Assembly (NCBI RefSeq): GCF_002099425.1
Contig: NW_018344260.1
Coordinates: forward strand, 664,501 to 728,500
Length of the DNA: 64,000 nucleotides
Direction: 5' to 3'
From: Phascolarctos cinereus
Taxonomy: Eukaryota; Chordata; Mammalia; Diprotodontia; Phascolarctidae
Shown here: positions 52,497 to 62,192 of the stretch, one piece after another
Layout: each line of letters opens with the position of its first letter
Numbering within the stretch: the stretch's first letter is position 1
The notes under the pieces: model-generated
Told to the model about the DNA's origin: nothing
Databases searched by the model: none
The model's input: the letters and a program-made list of their open reading frames with translations, nothing else
Position numbers and translations under genes: made by a program

Positions 52497-52690
52497 CTTA
52501 ACCTGGGGCCCTTGAACTTGGTTTCATTTTTTTTAACATTTTGACAACTTTATTTTTATATAATGGCTCTCCATAATCTCATGTATTTTGTTTTATGCAC
52601 TTAAAAACATTATTCTGAGATGGGGTGCATAGGCTTCACCAGAATGCCACAGAGATCCATGATACAGAAGAGATTAGGAAACCTTGAGGA
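52497..52690. mobile_element. hAT-like MITE (non-autonomous DNA transposon)
   Basis: Ends are imperfect inverted repeats: AGGTATTCTTAACCT on the left and AGATTAGGAAACCT on the right. Interior: GGGGCCCTTGAACTTGG, 'ttatgcacttaaaaacatta' and TTCTGAGATGGGGTGCATAG. This matches a widespread mammalian hAT-type MITE layout. No clear 8-bp target duplication survives. Confidence 0.65.
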
Positions 52691-52699
52691 AGACATTTA

Positions 52700-52969
52700 G
52701 CACTTTGAATAGATCCTCTGTGGAGAATTTCTGCGAAGACATGGATAAGAACAATGCATGATGAAAAGGATAGATAGGTTGTAATCTGTACCATGAGAGA
52801 GAATGCCAACATTGATGAAATCAGGGATCCACTGAAGTATCCAAATAAAATATTATTCCTAAATGCTGGAAGATCTTCTCAAATTGCCTCATTAGTGTAT
52901 GGAGGTGACAATGGGATCTCATAGCCTAGGCTTACAGACCAAGAACTCTGGCAGAATCTACTATGCTTA
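52700..52969. other. Unassigned
   Basis: Shares only the short phrase AAATCAGGGATC with 53580-53600. Possibly a diverged retroposon. Confidence 0.3.
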
Positions 52970-53180
52970 ATGATAACAACAATAATAAATGTTTAAAGAA
53001 CACTTTAAGATTTATAAAACTCTTTTTATATATGTAACCTAATTTGATCCTAGTATTCTACAGATAAGGAAACAGACTGAGAGAGGGTCACTTGCCTGGT
53101 GTCACATAGGTTGTAAGTGTCTAAGGTAAGAGTTTAACTTGGGTCTTTCCAATTCCAAGTTCAATACTCTATCTATATAA
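52970..53180 (-). mobile_element. THER1/MIR-class CORE-SINE
   Basis: Antisense: CACTTTAAGATTTATAAAAC, 'taatttgatcctagtattc', GGTCACTTGCCTGGTGTCAC, 'gttcaatactctatctat'. Confidence 0.78.
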
Positions 53181-53193
53181 AGAGGCAGGGGTA

Positions 53194-53415
53194 TGCTGGA
53201 GTCAGTCTCAACAGGCCCCCTGTTAAATTTTTAGCATGAGCATTTACACTTCAGAAATCAACAAACATTACAAAGCAGAGCTTGATTTATTGTTCCCTTG
53301 ATTGTCTAGATTTAAGAAAGGAATGGAGAAAAGGTTAATACTGCACATTAACTTGAAAGTGTATCATTTATATACTTTTTCAGAAAGCAGGTTGTTAAAC
53401 ACTTACCAACACACC
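53194..53415 (+). repeat. Unclassified dispersed repeat A, copy 2
   Basis: Aligns end to end with 1094-1325: TGCTGGAGTCAG, 'tgttaaattttt', GCTTGATTTATTGTTC, 'attgtctagatttaagaaag', TTACCAACACACC. It directly follows a MIR head. Confidence 0.65.
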
Positions 53416-53699
53416 ATTGCACATAGGCCTGGTGATGTGCCTACTTGTTGAGGACTAGCCTAGCCAAGTCTAGAATGGCTCTTCACCAGAAGATTGGTCA
53501 CTGGGTGATGAATCAATCCTTGAGACTGTGCGCTATGGTGTGTGGAGGTTATGATCTATATTGGTTGAGAAAAGCACCCAAATTACAGAAATCAGGGATC
53601 TTTAGAAATATACGAAATAGAATATTAATACGATCCAGCGGTCAACAGTTGGGAAGGCAAATTTGCAAAGGCACCATTACCTAAATAACCAACTGAAAA
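53416..53699. other. Unassigned
   Basis: A 79-codon frame at 53445-53684 has no domain. Confidence 0.35.
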
Positions 53700-55030
53700 A
53701 CTGGGGCTCCTTTAGAACAAGGGAGGAGAGAAAAGACCAAAGAAGAAGGAGCAGTCGAAAATGTCACAAGTTCCACAGAGATCAAATAGAATGAGAATTA
53801 AGGGCAGAGGTGGTAGTGAGGAGACCATTGGAAAAAGCAGTTAAGAGATTGTTAGTAACCTAAGAGCTAGTGGTTTCATTCAGTTATGAAATCAATGACA
53901 GATTACAAGAAACTGAAGTATTTGGGTAATGAAGAGATGGGAGCAACATATGTAAGTGATCCTTTCTAGGAGTGTGGGGATGAAAGAAAGAAAAGATTTA
54001 TAACTGGAAGGAATGGCTGAATAATTTTTAAAAGATAAGTCTTTTTTTTACAAATAAAGGAAAGACTCAGAAATGTTTATAGGTGGTGAGGAAAGAGCCA
54101 GTACATAAGGAGAGACTGAAGATGAGAGGAGTTACCTCCAGCTCAGCAAAGGAGGAGAAAAGGGGTGATGATGAAGAGGGGTTTGAGATGTAGAATGGGG
54201 AAAAATAAGATCTCAAGAGGTGGCCTTTATTTACTCAGTAAAGTTGGAGGCAAGGAGCAGCCAGATGGCATAGTCGATAGAGCACCAGTCTTGGAGTCAG
54301 GAAGATCTGAGTTCACTTCAGCCTCACACACTTACTAGTTACATGACCCTGGGCAAGTCACTTAACCTGTTTGCCTCAGTTTCTTCATCTGCAAAATGAG
54401 TGGGAGAAGGCAGTGGCAAATCACTCTAGTATCTTTGCCAAGAAAATCCCAAATGGAGTCATGAAGAGGTGGACATGACTGCATAACCACAACAACAAAG
54501 TTGAAGGTCAATTTCTTTGCTGAGGTGGGGCGTAGAGAAGGGAGGTAGAGTAAGTGGTTTAAATAGAGAGGTTTGGAATAGCTGCTGTAGAGAGGGCAAT
54601 AGTGAATCAAACAAGGAAGAATAAGATTACCCTGCAGCAGTGAGGGCTTAATTGAGAGTAGATAACATAAATTTGTAATGAATCTTGTTAGTCAACAAGG
54701 TTGCTGGCATTCTCTGGGAGCATTTGACAAAATGAAAGTAGGAAGGGAGCAGGTGGGAGGAAGATATACATGGTAAGGTGGAAGTACCAAAGGGATTGAG
54801 TTTGACAAGGTTTAACTATCAAAAGAATGAAGAGGCAAGAGATTCAAAGGCAACTGACATGTAATGAATGAACAGTTCATTACCACCAGTTACAGAATCA
54901 AGACTATGAAAGAAAATGAAGCTAGAACAGGGGTAATGGATTAGGAGCAGTGGAGGGTCTAGAGGTTAAGGTGAATGAAGAATAGATTTAGGATGAATGA
55001 AGCAGAAGAGATTGAGAAATGGATGAGCTT
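53700..55030 (-). mobile_element. L2 LINE ORF2 (RT) region split by MAR1
   Basis: Antisense L2 interior, upstream of the more usual 3' pieces: 'ccacagagatcaaatagaat', GAGACCATTGGAAAAAGCAG, 'aagagccagtacataagg', 'ggagagactgaagatgagag', then after the SINE AGAGGGCAATAGTGAATCAA and onwards. Many stops. The longest L2 body in the window. Confidence 0.7.
54251..54496 (+). mobile_element. MAR1-type SINE
   Basis: Sense: GCAGCCAGATGGCATAGTCG, 'ctagttacatgaccctggg', CTAGTATCTTTGCCAAGAAA. Target duplication AAAGTTGGAGG (54240-54250) / AAAGTTGAAGG (54497-54507), 10 of 11. Confidence 0.96.
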
Positions 55031-55049
55031 TCACCTTCCAGCCAGAGCC

Positions 55050-55250
55050 AGTCTTCACATCGCTTCCTGGACATTTCCAAACCATGCCACCATATTGGAT
55101 ACCCTACTTCCCCAGGTCCCTTTCTCATGTTGTCTTCCCCAAATATAATGTAAATGTCTTGATAGCAGGGACCATCTTCCTTGCTTGTATTTGTATGTCC
55201 TGTTCTTACCACAGTTCCTGTAAGTGCTTAATAAATGCTTATTCATTCGT
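55050..55250 (+). mobile_element. L2 LINE 3' end
   Basis: Sense: 'aatgtaaatgtcttgatagc', AGGGACCATCTTCCTTGCTT, TGCTTAATAAATGCTTATTC. Confidence 0.8.
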
Positions 55251-55329
55251 GCAGGCATGCATGCATTATCCCTGAGCATACCAGTCTGAGGCCATCTATA
55301 AAGAAACCAACAATTGAAGTCTCCTCTAG

Positions 55330-55690
55330 AAAGCAAAATCCATTCAATCAATAATTTGATCAGCAAGTATGTATTAAGCCCTTACTATGTGCCGGGCACT
55401 GTGCTAAGCCCTGGGAATAAGATGACGAAAGTGAATTAGTCCCTGCTCTCAAGGAACTTTCATCATTATTATTTGATTATATTATAATTAATGGGAGAAA
55501 CAACGCATACACATGTAAGTATATACACAAAATGAATACAAAATCGAGTCGGGAGGGGTGCACTAATACTTAGGGAAACAGGAAAGGTTACATGTAGATA
55601 TTGGCACTTGTTTAGATTCTCAAAAAGAACTAGGCAGTAGAAAGAAAGAATTCAAACCCTCCAATGGTAGAACAGGAAAAAAGCAGGGAG
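55330..55690 (-). mobile_element. L2 LINE 3' region
   Basis: Antisense: GCAAGTATGTATTAAGCCCT, GTGCCGGGCACTGTGCTAAG, 'gctctcaaggaactttcatc', then a weak ATACAC tract and further L2. Confidence 0.85.
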
Positions 55691-55884
55691 AGAAAAGTGG
55701 ACTAATGCAGTGGACAATCAGGGAAGCAGACAGAGCAGCTGCCCACCCTAGGGCAACAGCAGTGACCAGCAGTCTGCCTCCTGTAGTCAGACCTATTGGG
55801 CTAAAAGAATTTTAAAGGTAGTGCAAGACTAAGTTTCTCCATAAAACAAAGGTCCATTTTTTCTTCTTTTTTTTCAATTTTTTA

Positions 55885-56035
55885 GGGGCAGCTAGGTGGC
55901 ACAGCGGATAGAGCACCGGCCCTGAAGTCAGGAAGACCTGAGCTCAAATCCGGCCTCAGACCAAACACTTGACATTTCCTAGTTGTGTGACCCTGGGCAA
56001 GTCACTTAACCCCAATTGCCTAAAAACAAAATAAA
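55885..56035 (+). mobile_element. WSINE1-like short SINE
   Basis: Sense, well preserved: GGGGCAGCTAGGTGGCACAG, GCACCGGCCCTGAAGTCAGG, CAATTGCCTAAAAAC. Flanks ATTTTTTAGG / ATTTTTTGGG suggest a target duplication. Confidence 0.95.
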
Positions 56036-56089
56036 ACTATTTTTTGGGAAAAAATTTATTGATACTTTTTGTTTTTGCTTCATCTTCAT

Positions 56090-56290
56090 TTCTGAGCCCA
56101 CCCCTCACCACCATCATTTGATCTTTCCAATAACCCTAAGAGATAGGTGCTATTAATATCTCCATTTTTACAATTGAGGAAACTGAGGCAGGCAGAGGTA
56201 AAATGCTTTACTCAAGGTCATACAGGTAGTATCTGAATTTGAAGTCAGGTCTCTCAGACTCCAGGCCTCAATCTGCTGGGCTAGGTAGTT
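56090..56290 (-). mobile_element. MIR/THER1 SINE
   Basis: Antisense: 'ccaataaccctaagagatag', TTACAATTGAGGAAACTGAG, 'gaagtcaggtctctcagac'. Confidence 0.8.
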
Positions 56291-56799
56291 CCTGCATTTT
56301 TTTTTCTTCTCTGGTGCTTCTTTCCATTTCCATTGGTATAGTTATGGTATTTGTTGATTCCCTACCTAGGTCTCCTTGCTTCACTCTGTATCAGTCCATG
56401 TAAACTATTCATATTTGTCATTTCTTATGGAGTGGTAATATTCCATTACTTTCATGTACCATATTTTATGTAGCCATGCCCCACTCAGTGGGCACTTACT
56501 TAGTTTCCAGTTCTTGCTATCATGAAAAATATTGCTATAAATACTTTGGTTCATATGCGACAGTTCTTTCCATCTTTTTTTTTTTTACCCAGTCCTCCAT
56601 CCCAACTCCATGCCTTCTTGCTGTCTCCCACGCCTGGAATGCTCTCCCTACTCACTCCTGTGTCCTGAGTTCCCCGTCTTCCTTCATGACTGAGCTAAGA
56701 TCCAACCTTCTTCCAAACACTTTGGCCAGTTCCCATCCTCCCCATGCCCTTCCACCCCAGTGCTAGTGCCTTCACTATGAGATTAACTCCAGTTTACAC

Positions 56800-56812
56800 T
56801 AGGTAGGTAGAC

Positions 56813-56852
<40 letters not shown>

Positions 56853-56872
56853 TAGATAGATGATAGATAGAT

Positions 56873-56915
<43 letters not shown>

Positions 56916-57008
56916 GATAGATAGACAGATAGATGATAGATAGATGACAGATAGATGATAGATGGATAGATAGATAGATAGATGATAGATAGATAGACAG
57001 ATAGATAG

Positions 57009-57049
<41 letters not shown>

Positions 57050-57070
57050 GATAGATAGATAGATAGATAG
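56800..57070. repeat. (GATA)n microsatellite, ~270 bp, inside L2
   Basis: GATA units with interspersed GATG and GACA variants. Flanked on both sides by sense L2. Frames of Leu/Ser/Ile/Tyr are artefacts. Confidence 0.97.
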
Positions 57071-57165
57071 CTGCTTGCATATTGTCTCCTTATTAGAATA
57101 TGAACTCCTTCAGGATTGGGATCATATTTTTTGTTTCCTTTGCGTCCTTGGTGCCTGGAACATTG

Positions 57166-57422
57166 CTGCTGCTGTTCAGTTGTTGTTAGTCATGTCTGAT
57201 GCTTTGTGAACCCATTTGGGGTTTTCTTGGCAAGATATTACAGTGGTTTGCCATTTCCTTCTCCAGCTCATTTCATAGATGAGGAAACTGAGGCAAACAG
57301 GGTTAGGTGATTTGCCCAGAGTCACAGAGCTAGTAAGTGTCTGAGGCCAGATATGAACACAGGAAGATGAGTCTTCCTGACTCCAAGCCCGGTGCTCTAT
57401 CCACTGTGCCACCTAATTGCCC
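57166..57422 (-). mobile_element. MAR1-type SINE
   Basis: Antisense: TTCAGTTGTTGTTAGTCATG, GGGGTTTTCTTGGCAAGATA, TTTGCCCAGAGTCACAGAGC, GTGCCACCTAATTGCCCC. Sits in the L2 tail. Confidence 0.95.
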
Positions 57423-57570
57423 CTTCCTGGCACATAGTAAGCACTTAATAAAACGTTTGTTAACTCATTGAGTGTCTTTGACTGCCTTGTGGTATAAGCT
57501 TAGCCTTGGGGTTTCTGAGTCAAAGAGTATAGACAATACCTTTTTTAGCATAATCCTAAATATCAACAGC

Positions 57571-58031
57571 CCACTTCTTAAAACCAGCATTCTTCCAATG
57601 TTGTTATATAATGACAAGTCACAGAATTCTACAGTCTTTGAAGGAGGTAAATCATCCACAGGGTAATGGAGGGATGTGATGGGTGCAAGTAGGCTATAAT
57701 AAGAAATTATGAAGGAGAAGAAAATAAAGTTTGTAATCAAATCAATTTATAAACAAAAAAAGAAGAGGCTCTGGGTGTGTGGCAAGAGGAAAGGATAACC
57801 ATTGGGAGCCTTGTATACTTTGTTAATAACCTTGAGATGTCAAAGGAAAGCAAAGACATCTCCTAGTATGTTGGGTAAACCCATGGTGGTAAAATGATAA
57901 TTGCAGTCCTTCTCTTCCTGTAGAAATAAACACCTAGAAATATCTGGATATTTAAAGTAAGGGGGGAAATGGCCATCAATCTGGGCAAAAGCTTTTTAGT
58001 ACCAGAATTATGTGGTGTGGCCTATCTGCTT

Positions 58032-58033
<2 letters not shown>
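57571..58033. other. No gene or repeat recognised
   Basis: Opposing 64- and 91-codon frames overlap the end of the L1 fragment and lack domains. Confidence 0.35.

Positions 58034-58088
<55 letters not shown>
58034..58088. repeat. (GT)n microsatellite
   Basis: About 27 uninterrupted GT units. Confidence 0.97.
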
Positions 58089-58092
<4 letters not shown>

Positions 58093-58112
58093 AGGGTTGG
58101 TCTCTTTATTTG

Positions 58113-58350
58113 GGGGCAGCTAGATGGTGCAATGGATAGAACACCAGGCTCAGAAGATCTGAGTTCAAATCTAGCCTTAGATACTTACTAGCTATGTAAG
58201 TCACTTAACACCTATTTGCCTCAGTTCCCCACTTGTAAAATGAGCTGGAGAAGGAAATGGTGAACCACTTCAGTATCTTTTCCAAGAAAACCCCTTGGAC
58301 AACGTCCATAGGGTCACATAAAGTCAGACACAACAGAGCAACACAATAAC
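58113..58350 (+). mobile_element. MAR1-type SINE
   Basis: Sense: GGGGGCAGCTAGATGGTGCA, GAGTTCAAATCTAGCC, GAGCTGGAGAAGGAAATGGT, 'cacataaagtcagacacaac' and an AAC-rich tail. Confidence 0.93.
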
Positions 58351-58379
58351 AACATCATCTCATCATCAACAACAACAGT

Positions 58380-58635
58380 TCCTGCCTCAGCTGGAGGTAC
58401 ATCGACTTGATCCTACCACTGATAAGCACCAAAGCTTTAACATGCTCTGTTTCTGACCTGAATAATTAACCTCTCCTTTGGCAGCCTGGTAACTCCTCCA
58501 CACCGTCCTACTCCTAGGGGCTTATCGTGTTGGTATTGGACTTAGTGCGGACACCCAATTGGCTTTAGCCCTAGTACAACTCAGAACTCAGCCTCCAAAT
58601 GCCAGGGATTACAGATGTGCAACATCAGTCCCAGC
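58380..58635 (-). pseudogene. RN7SL: 7SL (SRP) RNA pseudogene
   Basis: Minus-strand copy of the signal recognition particle RNA, read 5' to 3' from 58635 to 58380. Its 5' end GCTGGGACTGATG matches the 7SL start GCCGGGCGCGGTG. It continues with CTGTAATCCC...GGAGGCTGAG, TTCTGAGTTGTACTAGGGC, and a 17-nt exact match GGGTGTCCGCACTAAGT (58540-58556). Then come 'ggtcagaaacagagc' (7SL GGTCGGAAACGGAGC), 'gtgcttatcagtggtaggatc' and 'ctccagct'. About 26 nt (GCTGGAGGATC...) are missing after GGCTGAG, the stem around GGTGACCTCCC is scrambled, and no poly-A tail remains. An old, dead copy. Confidence 0.88.
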
Positions 58636-58655
58636 AACCTGACCGTTTCTGTTGG

Positions 58656-59291
58656 CCACCCACTTTCAAACAAAATATGTAGTCAATCCAGTGAAGCCCA
58701 CCTCAGTCACACTGGTTGTTGGCTTGTACAATTCAAAGTAACTCCTTAATATTAAAGCTTGAGATTGAAATCAAATTAGCTACAATTAGATATAGTCTCT
58801 TTTTTTTTGTCCCAGTCGTGAGAACGTTGCTTATCTGGCATAAGAAGTTCATTGATGTATTGGATGTCCCCCAGTGACTAAATAGTCTTGACTTAAAAGA
58901 ACATAAACTCATTAAAATAAAAGGAAGCAATTTCTGAGAGATGTCTAGCTTCAGGCAAATAATTGATTAGGGCTAAGAAACATTCCCTCCCCCTGGGGAA
59001 AGCCAACCATTAATTAATATATTTGCAAAATCACCTTCCATTTGCAGACATAAAAATAGCAGAGGATTAAATTTAACCAGGTAGTATTGCAAGCATAGGG
59101 TCCCCTTAATCCTTTTTAAATTAACCCTTTCTTGGATTACTCCTTCCTTCTTCAACTACAACTGGATTGAATCCTCCTGCATAGCTGCAAAGTTTCCAGC
59201 CCTTCCACACTAGGAAGGACCCAGCTTGTTTTTTGCAAACTTCCTTTTCCACTGAGTAATGAATGGCTATAATCACTATGACCCATAGCCA
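58656..59291. other. No gene or repeat recognised
   Basis: Small opposing frames without domains. Confidence 0.35.
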
Positions 59292-59410
59292 GGACCCTCA
59301 GAGTGACAGTTGGAAAGGACCTTGGAGACCATCTAATCCAGACATAACTGAACATAAATTCCCTCTACAATAATACATCATTCAAGTGTTAGAATAGAAG
59401 GTCCCATACA
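59292..59410 (-). mobile_element. L3/CR1 LINE 3' end
   Basis: Antisense: AGTGACAGTTGGAAAGGACC, 'accatctaatccagacataa', 'aaattccctctacaataat'. Confidence 0.75.
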
Positions 59411-59789
59411 GTGAACAAACTAAAACTCTTCAGGTCGCTCACTGTCCCTTTGCTGTTTTTAGCAACACTTGGATACCCCCATGGTAACATCATCAGTGAC
59501 TGGAAGACCAAACCTTCCTAAGTTGTGAAGTGCTGTGTCTAGGTCATTAATTATCCAGTAATGACTTTTAACCACCTTATCTTTGTAAATCATAATACTG
59601 GGTGACTTCATTAGACTTATTAGGTATGTTCCTGAAAAGATTGCATGTAATTTTTAAAGTTTTTGTCAATTTATGAAATAAAACAGGCATTTCCATAACA
59701 TAGTATAATAAAGATGATTGCACATGAAACTACAAATCTATTATGTACAACTTGCTATTCCTTTTAAATGTTTAATAAAAGTACAATGT
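59411..59789. other. No gene or repeat recognised
   Basis: AT-rich, nothing assignable. Confidence 0.35.
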
Positions 59790-60165
59790 AAATTTCCTTT
59801 TTTTCATTTTTCCCCTCCCCCCAACGATAGCTAACATTAGACACAAATAGATATATAGATATACATATATACGTAAAATTATTCCATATATATCTTTATT
59901 TATCAGTTCTTTCTGGATGCAGATAACATCTTTCTTCAAATATCCTTTATAGTTAATTTGAGTATTTATAATGGTCAAAATTACTTATTTGCTCAAAGTC
60001 ATTCTTAAAACAATATTGTTATTACTGTATACATTGTTCTATTGGTTCTGCTCATTTTGCTCTTATTTCATGCAAGTGTTTCCATGTTTTCTAAGATCGC
60101 TGAGCTCATCATTTCTTGCAGCACAGTAGTATTCAATCACAGTCATATACCACAACTCACGTTAT
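59790..60165 (-). mobile_element. L1 LINE 3' region (second L1 subfamily)
   Basis: Antisense: 'ccccaacgatagctaacatt', TTATCAGTTCTTTCTGGATG, 'aaaacaatattgttattact', GTTCTATTGGTTCTGCTCAT, 'catcatttcttgcagcacag'. The 3'UTR text differs from the L1s at 28.4 and 37.4 kb, so it is another subfamily. Confidence 0.85.
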
Positions 60166-60184
60166 TATTTTTAAAGCATAACAA

Positions 60185-60295
60185 AAATAGAAACTCCTTG
60201 CGGGTAAGGATTATTTTGATCTTTGTGCTGGTACCTCCAGTGCCTGGCACTGTGATTGGAACATAGTAAATACTTAATAAATACTGATTTTGGTT
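60185..60295 (+). mobile_element. L2 LINE 3' end
   Basis: Sense: 'aaactccttgcgggtaagg', 'cagtgcctggcactgtgat', TACTTAATAAATACTGATTT. Confidence 0.82.
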
Positions 60296-60346
60296 GATTA
60301 ATCATCCAGTTTTGGCTTGAAGATCTCCAATGAGGGAGAGCCTTTT

Positions 60347-60470
60347 TTTTGTTGTGTTTTGTTTTGTTTGTTTATTTTTATTTATCAACAATCACTTCCA
60401 TATGCTTTTGAGTTTAAAATTTTTCTTCCCCTCCCTCTCCACCACCCTCCCCAAGATGGGCACACAATCT
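60347..60470 (-). mobile_element. Short L1 3' tail insertion
   Basis: Antisense: T/GTTTT-rich start, TTTATCAACAATCACTTCCA, 'ccaccctccccaagatgggc'. Exact 11-bp target duplication GAGAGCCTTTT (60336-60346, 60471-60481). About 125 bp, extremely 5'-truncated. Confidence 0.88.
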
Positions 60471-60481
60471 GAGAGCCTTTT

Positions 60482-60690
60482 AACTAGGTAATGCAGTAGA
60501 TAAGGTGCTTAACTCAAATCTGGTCTCGGGCACTTACAAGCTGACTGAGGCTTAATTTAAGCCTACTTAAATGTTCTCATCTAGCTTCAAAGATTGTTGT
60601 GAAGATAAAATGAGATGATATTTGTAATGCATTTCACAAACTTTAAAGTGCTATGTAAATGCTACCGATTGTTATCAATATTATAATATC
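60482..60690 (+). mobile_element. THER1/MIR SINE
   Basis: Sense: 'aatgcagtagataaggtgct', 'gattgttgtgaagataaaat', 'atttcacaaactttaaagtg', AATGCTACCGATTGTTATC. Confidence 0.78.
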
Positions 60691-60999
60691 AAATAATAAA
60701 TAAATAATTGGGTAAATAAATGCATGAATGAATGAATCTTGAAACAGCCTATTCTTATTCTGGATAGTTTTGATTTTTAGGACCTATTCCCTGGCATCAA
60801 ACCTAAATGCATTTCTTTGAAATTTCCACCCACTGGTCCTAGTTTTAACCTCTGGGACAAACAGAGCCCAAGTACATAGCAGCTATCACCTGCCAATTCC
60901 CAGGAGCTATGCTGCTCTTATGCAGCCCAAGATTGAATTAGCTCTTGATTACCACACCACACTGTTCACATATTGAGTGTGCAGTCTGCTAAAATCCTC

Positions 61000-61135
61000 A
61001 AACCCCTCCTGCTACATTTTGTATTTGTGTTTCAATCTTGCCTTTCCATCTCCAATATCTGGCCCAGTGCTTTACACATAGAAGGTACTAGTGAATGCTT
61101 ATGGAATGGAGTAGAATTTGTAATTGCTTCTATAC
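61000..61135 (+). mobile_element. L2 LINE 3' end
   Basis: Sense, degraded: 'ccaatatctggcccagtgc', 'tttacacatagaaggtacta', GTGAATGCTTATGGAATGGA. Confidence 0.65.
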
Positions 61136-61865
61136 TTAGAATGCCCACTGCCCTGCTGGGTGGGGGAGGGGAAAGGAGAGAGGGAGGATGCTAGGGTTAA
61201 TCAGCACAGAGGCAGCCTTCCTCATGATCTTCTCACTGACCACCTTTCCTGTTTCTCTACTGCCATGAAATCCCAGAGCTGCTAATTACCAACTTTAATG
61301 CTGCGGCACCTTCATAGCCAATCAGCAGATATGAGATTTAATCTTCGGTTTTGAAGCAAGATCCAGAGGACTTTTGAACCTGCTGCCCCCCCCAACCTAC
61401 TACCACCTCCTTCATCCCTCCCTTCCTCTGCAGTAAACTCATTTTTAGGGATTCCAACCAGCCAAGGGCATCCGAAGCCTTCACTGAAATAGCATCCAGT
61501 TTAAAGGAATTCTTTCAATTCGACAAAGGCTCAACAAAATCCATATCCTCTTAATGTTTCCACACTCACAAGGATGAATGGCTGGGTACCTCACTGGGGT
61601 CAAGAACAAGTATTTACTTAGGGGATTGAAGAGGAGAAAGAAGAATTGGTCATCAGAACCAGGAACAGTGTGGAGGAAAGGTAGTCAGCAAGTAGAAGGC
61701 AAAGACAAAGTATTGGTTACATATGAAGCAATTTTAAGATGTCTAATGAATATAATGTTTTGAAGGCCTAGGGTAACAATGTTTCCAGACTTATATTGCA
61801 CTGCTTCCCTTTCATGTCCTCTCTGAATCTCTTTGAAAGAGAGCCACACTCACTCACTATTCCTT
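61136..61865. other. Repeat-poor block, no gene recognised
   Basis: Contains a homeodomain-type patch near 61283-61345 (GCTAATTACC, CTTTAATGCTGCGGC, 'agatttaatctt') and a C-run near 61386. No splice-bounded frame seen. Confidence 0.35.
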
Positions 61866-61973
61866 GAACTCATCTCACTCTTTCCTACCTCCAAGCATTT
61901 ATTCAGGCTGTTTCCTGTGCCTGGAATGCCCTTTCCCCAACTCTCACTCCTTCTGTTGAAATCTAAGGTCCAG

Positions 61974-62110
61974 GGGCAGCGAGGTGGTGCAGTGGATAGA
62001 GCATCAGCCCTGAAGTCAGGAGGACCTGAGTTCAAATCCAGCCTCAGACCAAACACTTGACACTTACTAGTTGTGTGACATTGGGCAAATCACTTAACCC
62101 TAAAAAAAAG
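61974..62110 (+). mobile_element. WSINE1-like short SINE
   Basis: Sense: GGGCAGCGAGGTGGTGCAGT, GAGTTCAAATCCAGCC, A-run. Perfect 13-bp target duplication ATCTAAGGTCCAG (61961-61973, 62111-62123). Confidence 0.97.
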
Positions 62111-62192
62111 ATCTAAGGTCCAGCTCAAGTGCCACCTCCTTCATAAAGCCTTTCTTGATCTTCCTCTCCACTACCCCACAAAGGATCCCTCC

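Larger units (their letters stand above)
56590..57471 (+). mobile_element. L2 LINE 3' end inside L1
   Basis: Sense L2 in three pieces: 56590-56800 (CCACGCCTGGAATGCTCTCC), 57071-57165 (GCATATTGTCTCCTTATTAG, 'gaatatgaactccttcagg') and 57423-57471 (AGTAAGCACTTAATAAAACG). Interrupted by a GATA array and a MAR1. Confidence 0.8.
56320..57570 (-). mobile_element. L1 LINE 3' region, split by an L2
   Basis: Antisense L1. 56320-56575 (TGCTTCACTCTGTATCAGTC, 'cattccattactttcatgta'-like, 'gtttccagttcttgctatc') is followed at about 57472-57570 by the next L1 bases ('tgtctttgactgccttgtgg', TTCTGAGTCAAAGAGTATAG, 'ttagcataatcctaaat'). The ~900 bp between is a sense L2 with its own inserts. Confidence 0.75.
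60298..60875 (-). mobile_element. L3/CR1 LINE 3' region, split by L1 and MIR
   Basis: Antisense L3 at 60298-60346 ('tcatccagttttggcttga', 'gatctccaatgagggagag') resumes at about 60740 with CAGCCTATTCTTATTCTGGA, 'catcaaacctaaatgcattt', TTCCACCCACTGGTCCTAG, the next consensus segment. Confidence 0.82.

Noticed and set aside
56799-57080. 93-codon Leu/Ser/Ile/Tyr frame
   Set aside because: Pure (GATA)n translation.
58380-58635. Alu/B1-type SINE
   Set aside because: The GGGATTACAG-like phrase first suggested it, but the match continues through the 7SL S-domain, which Alu and B1 lack.
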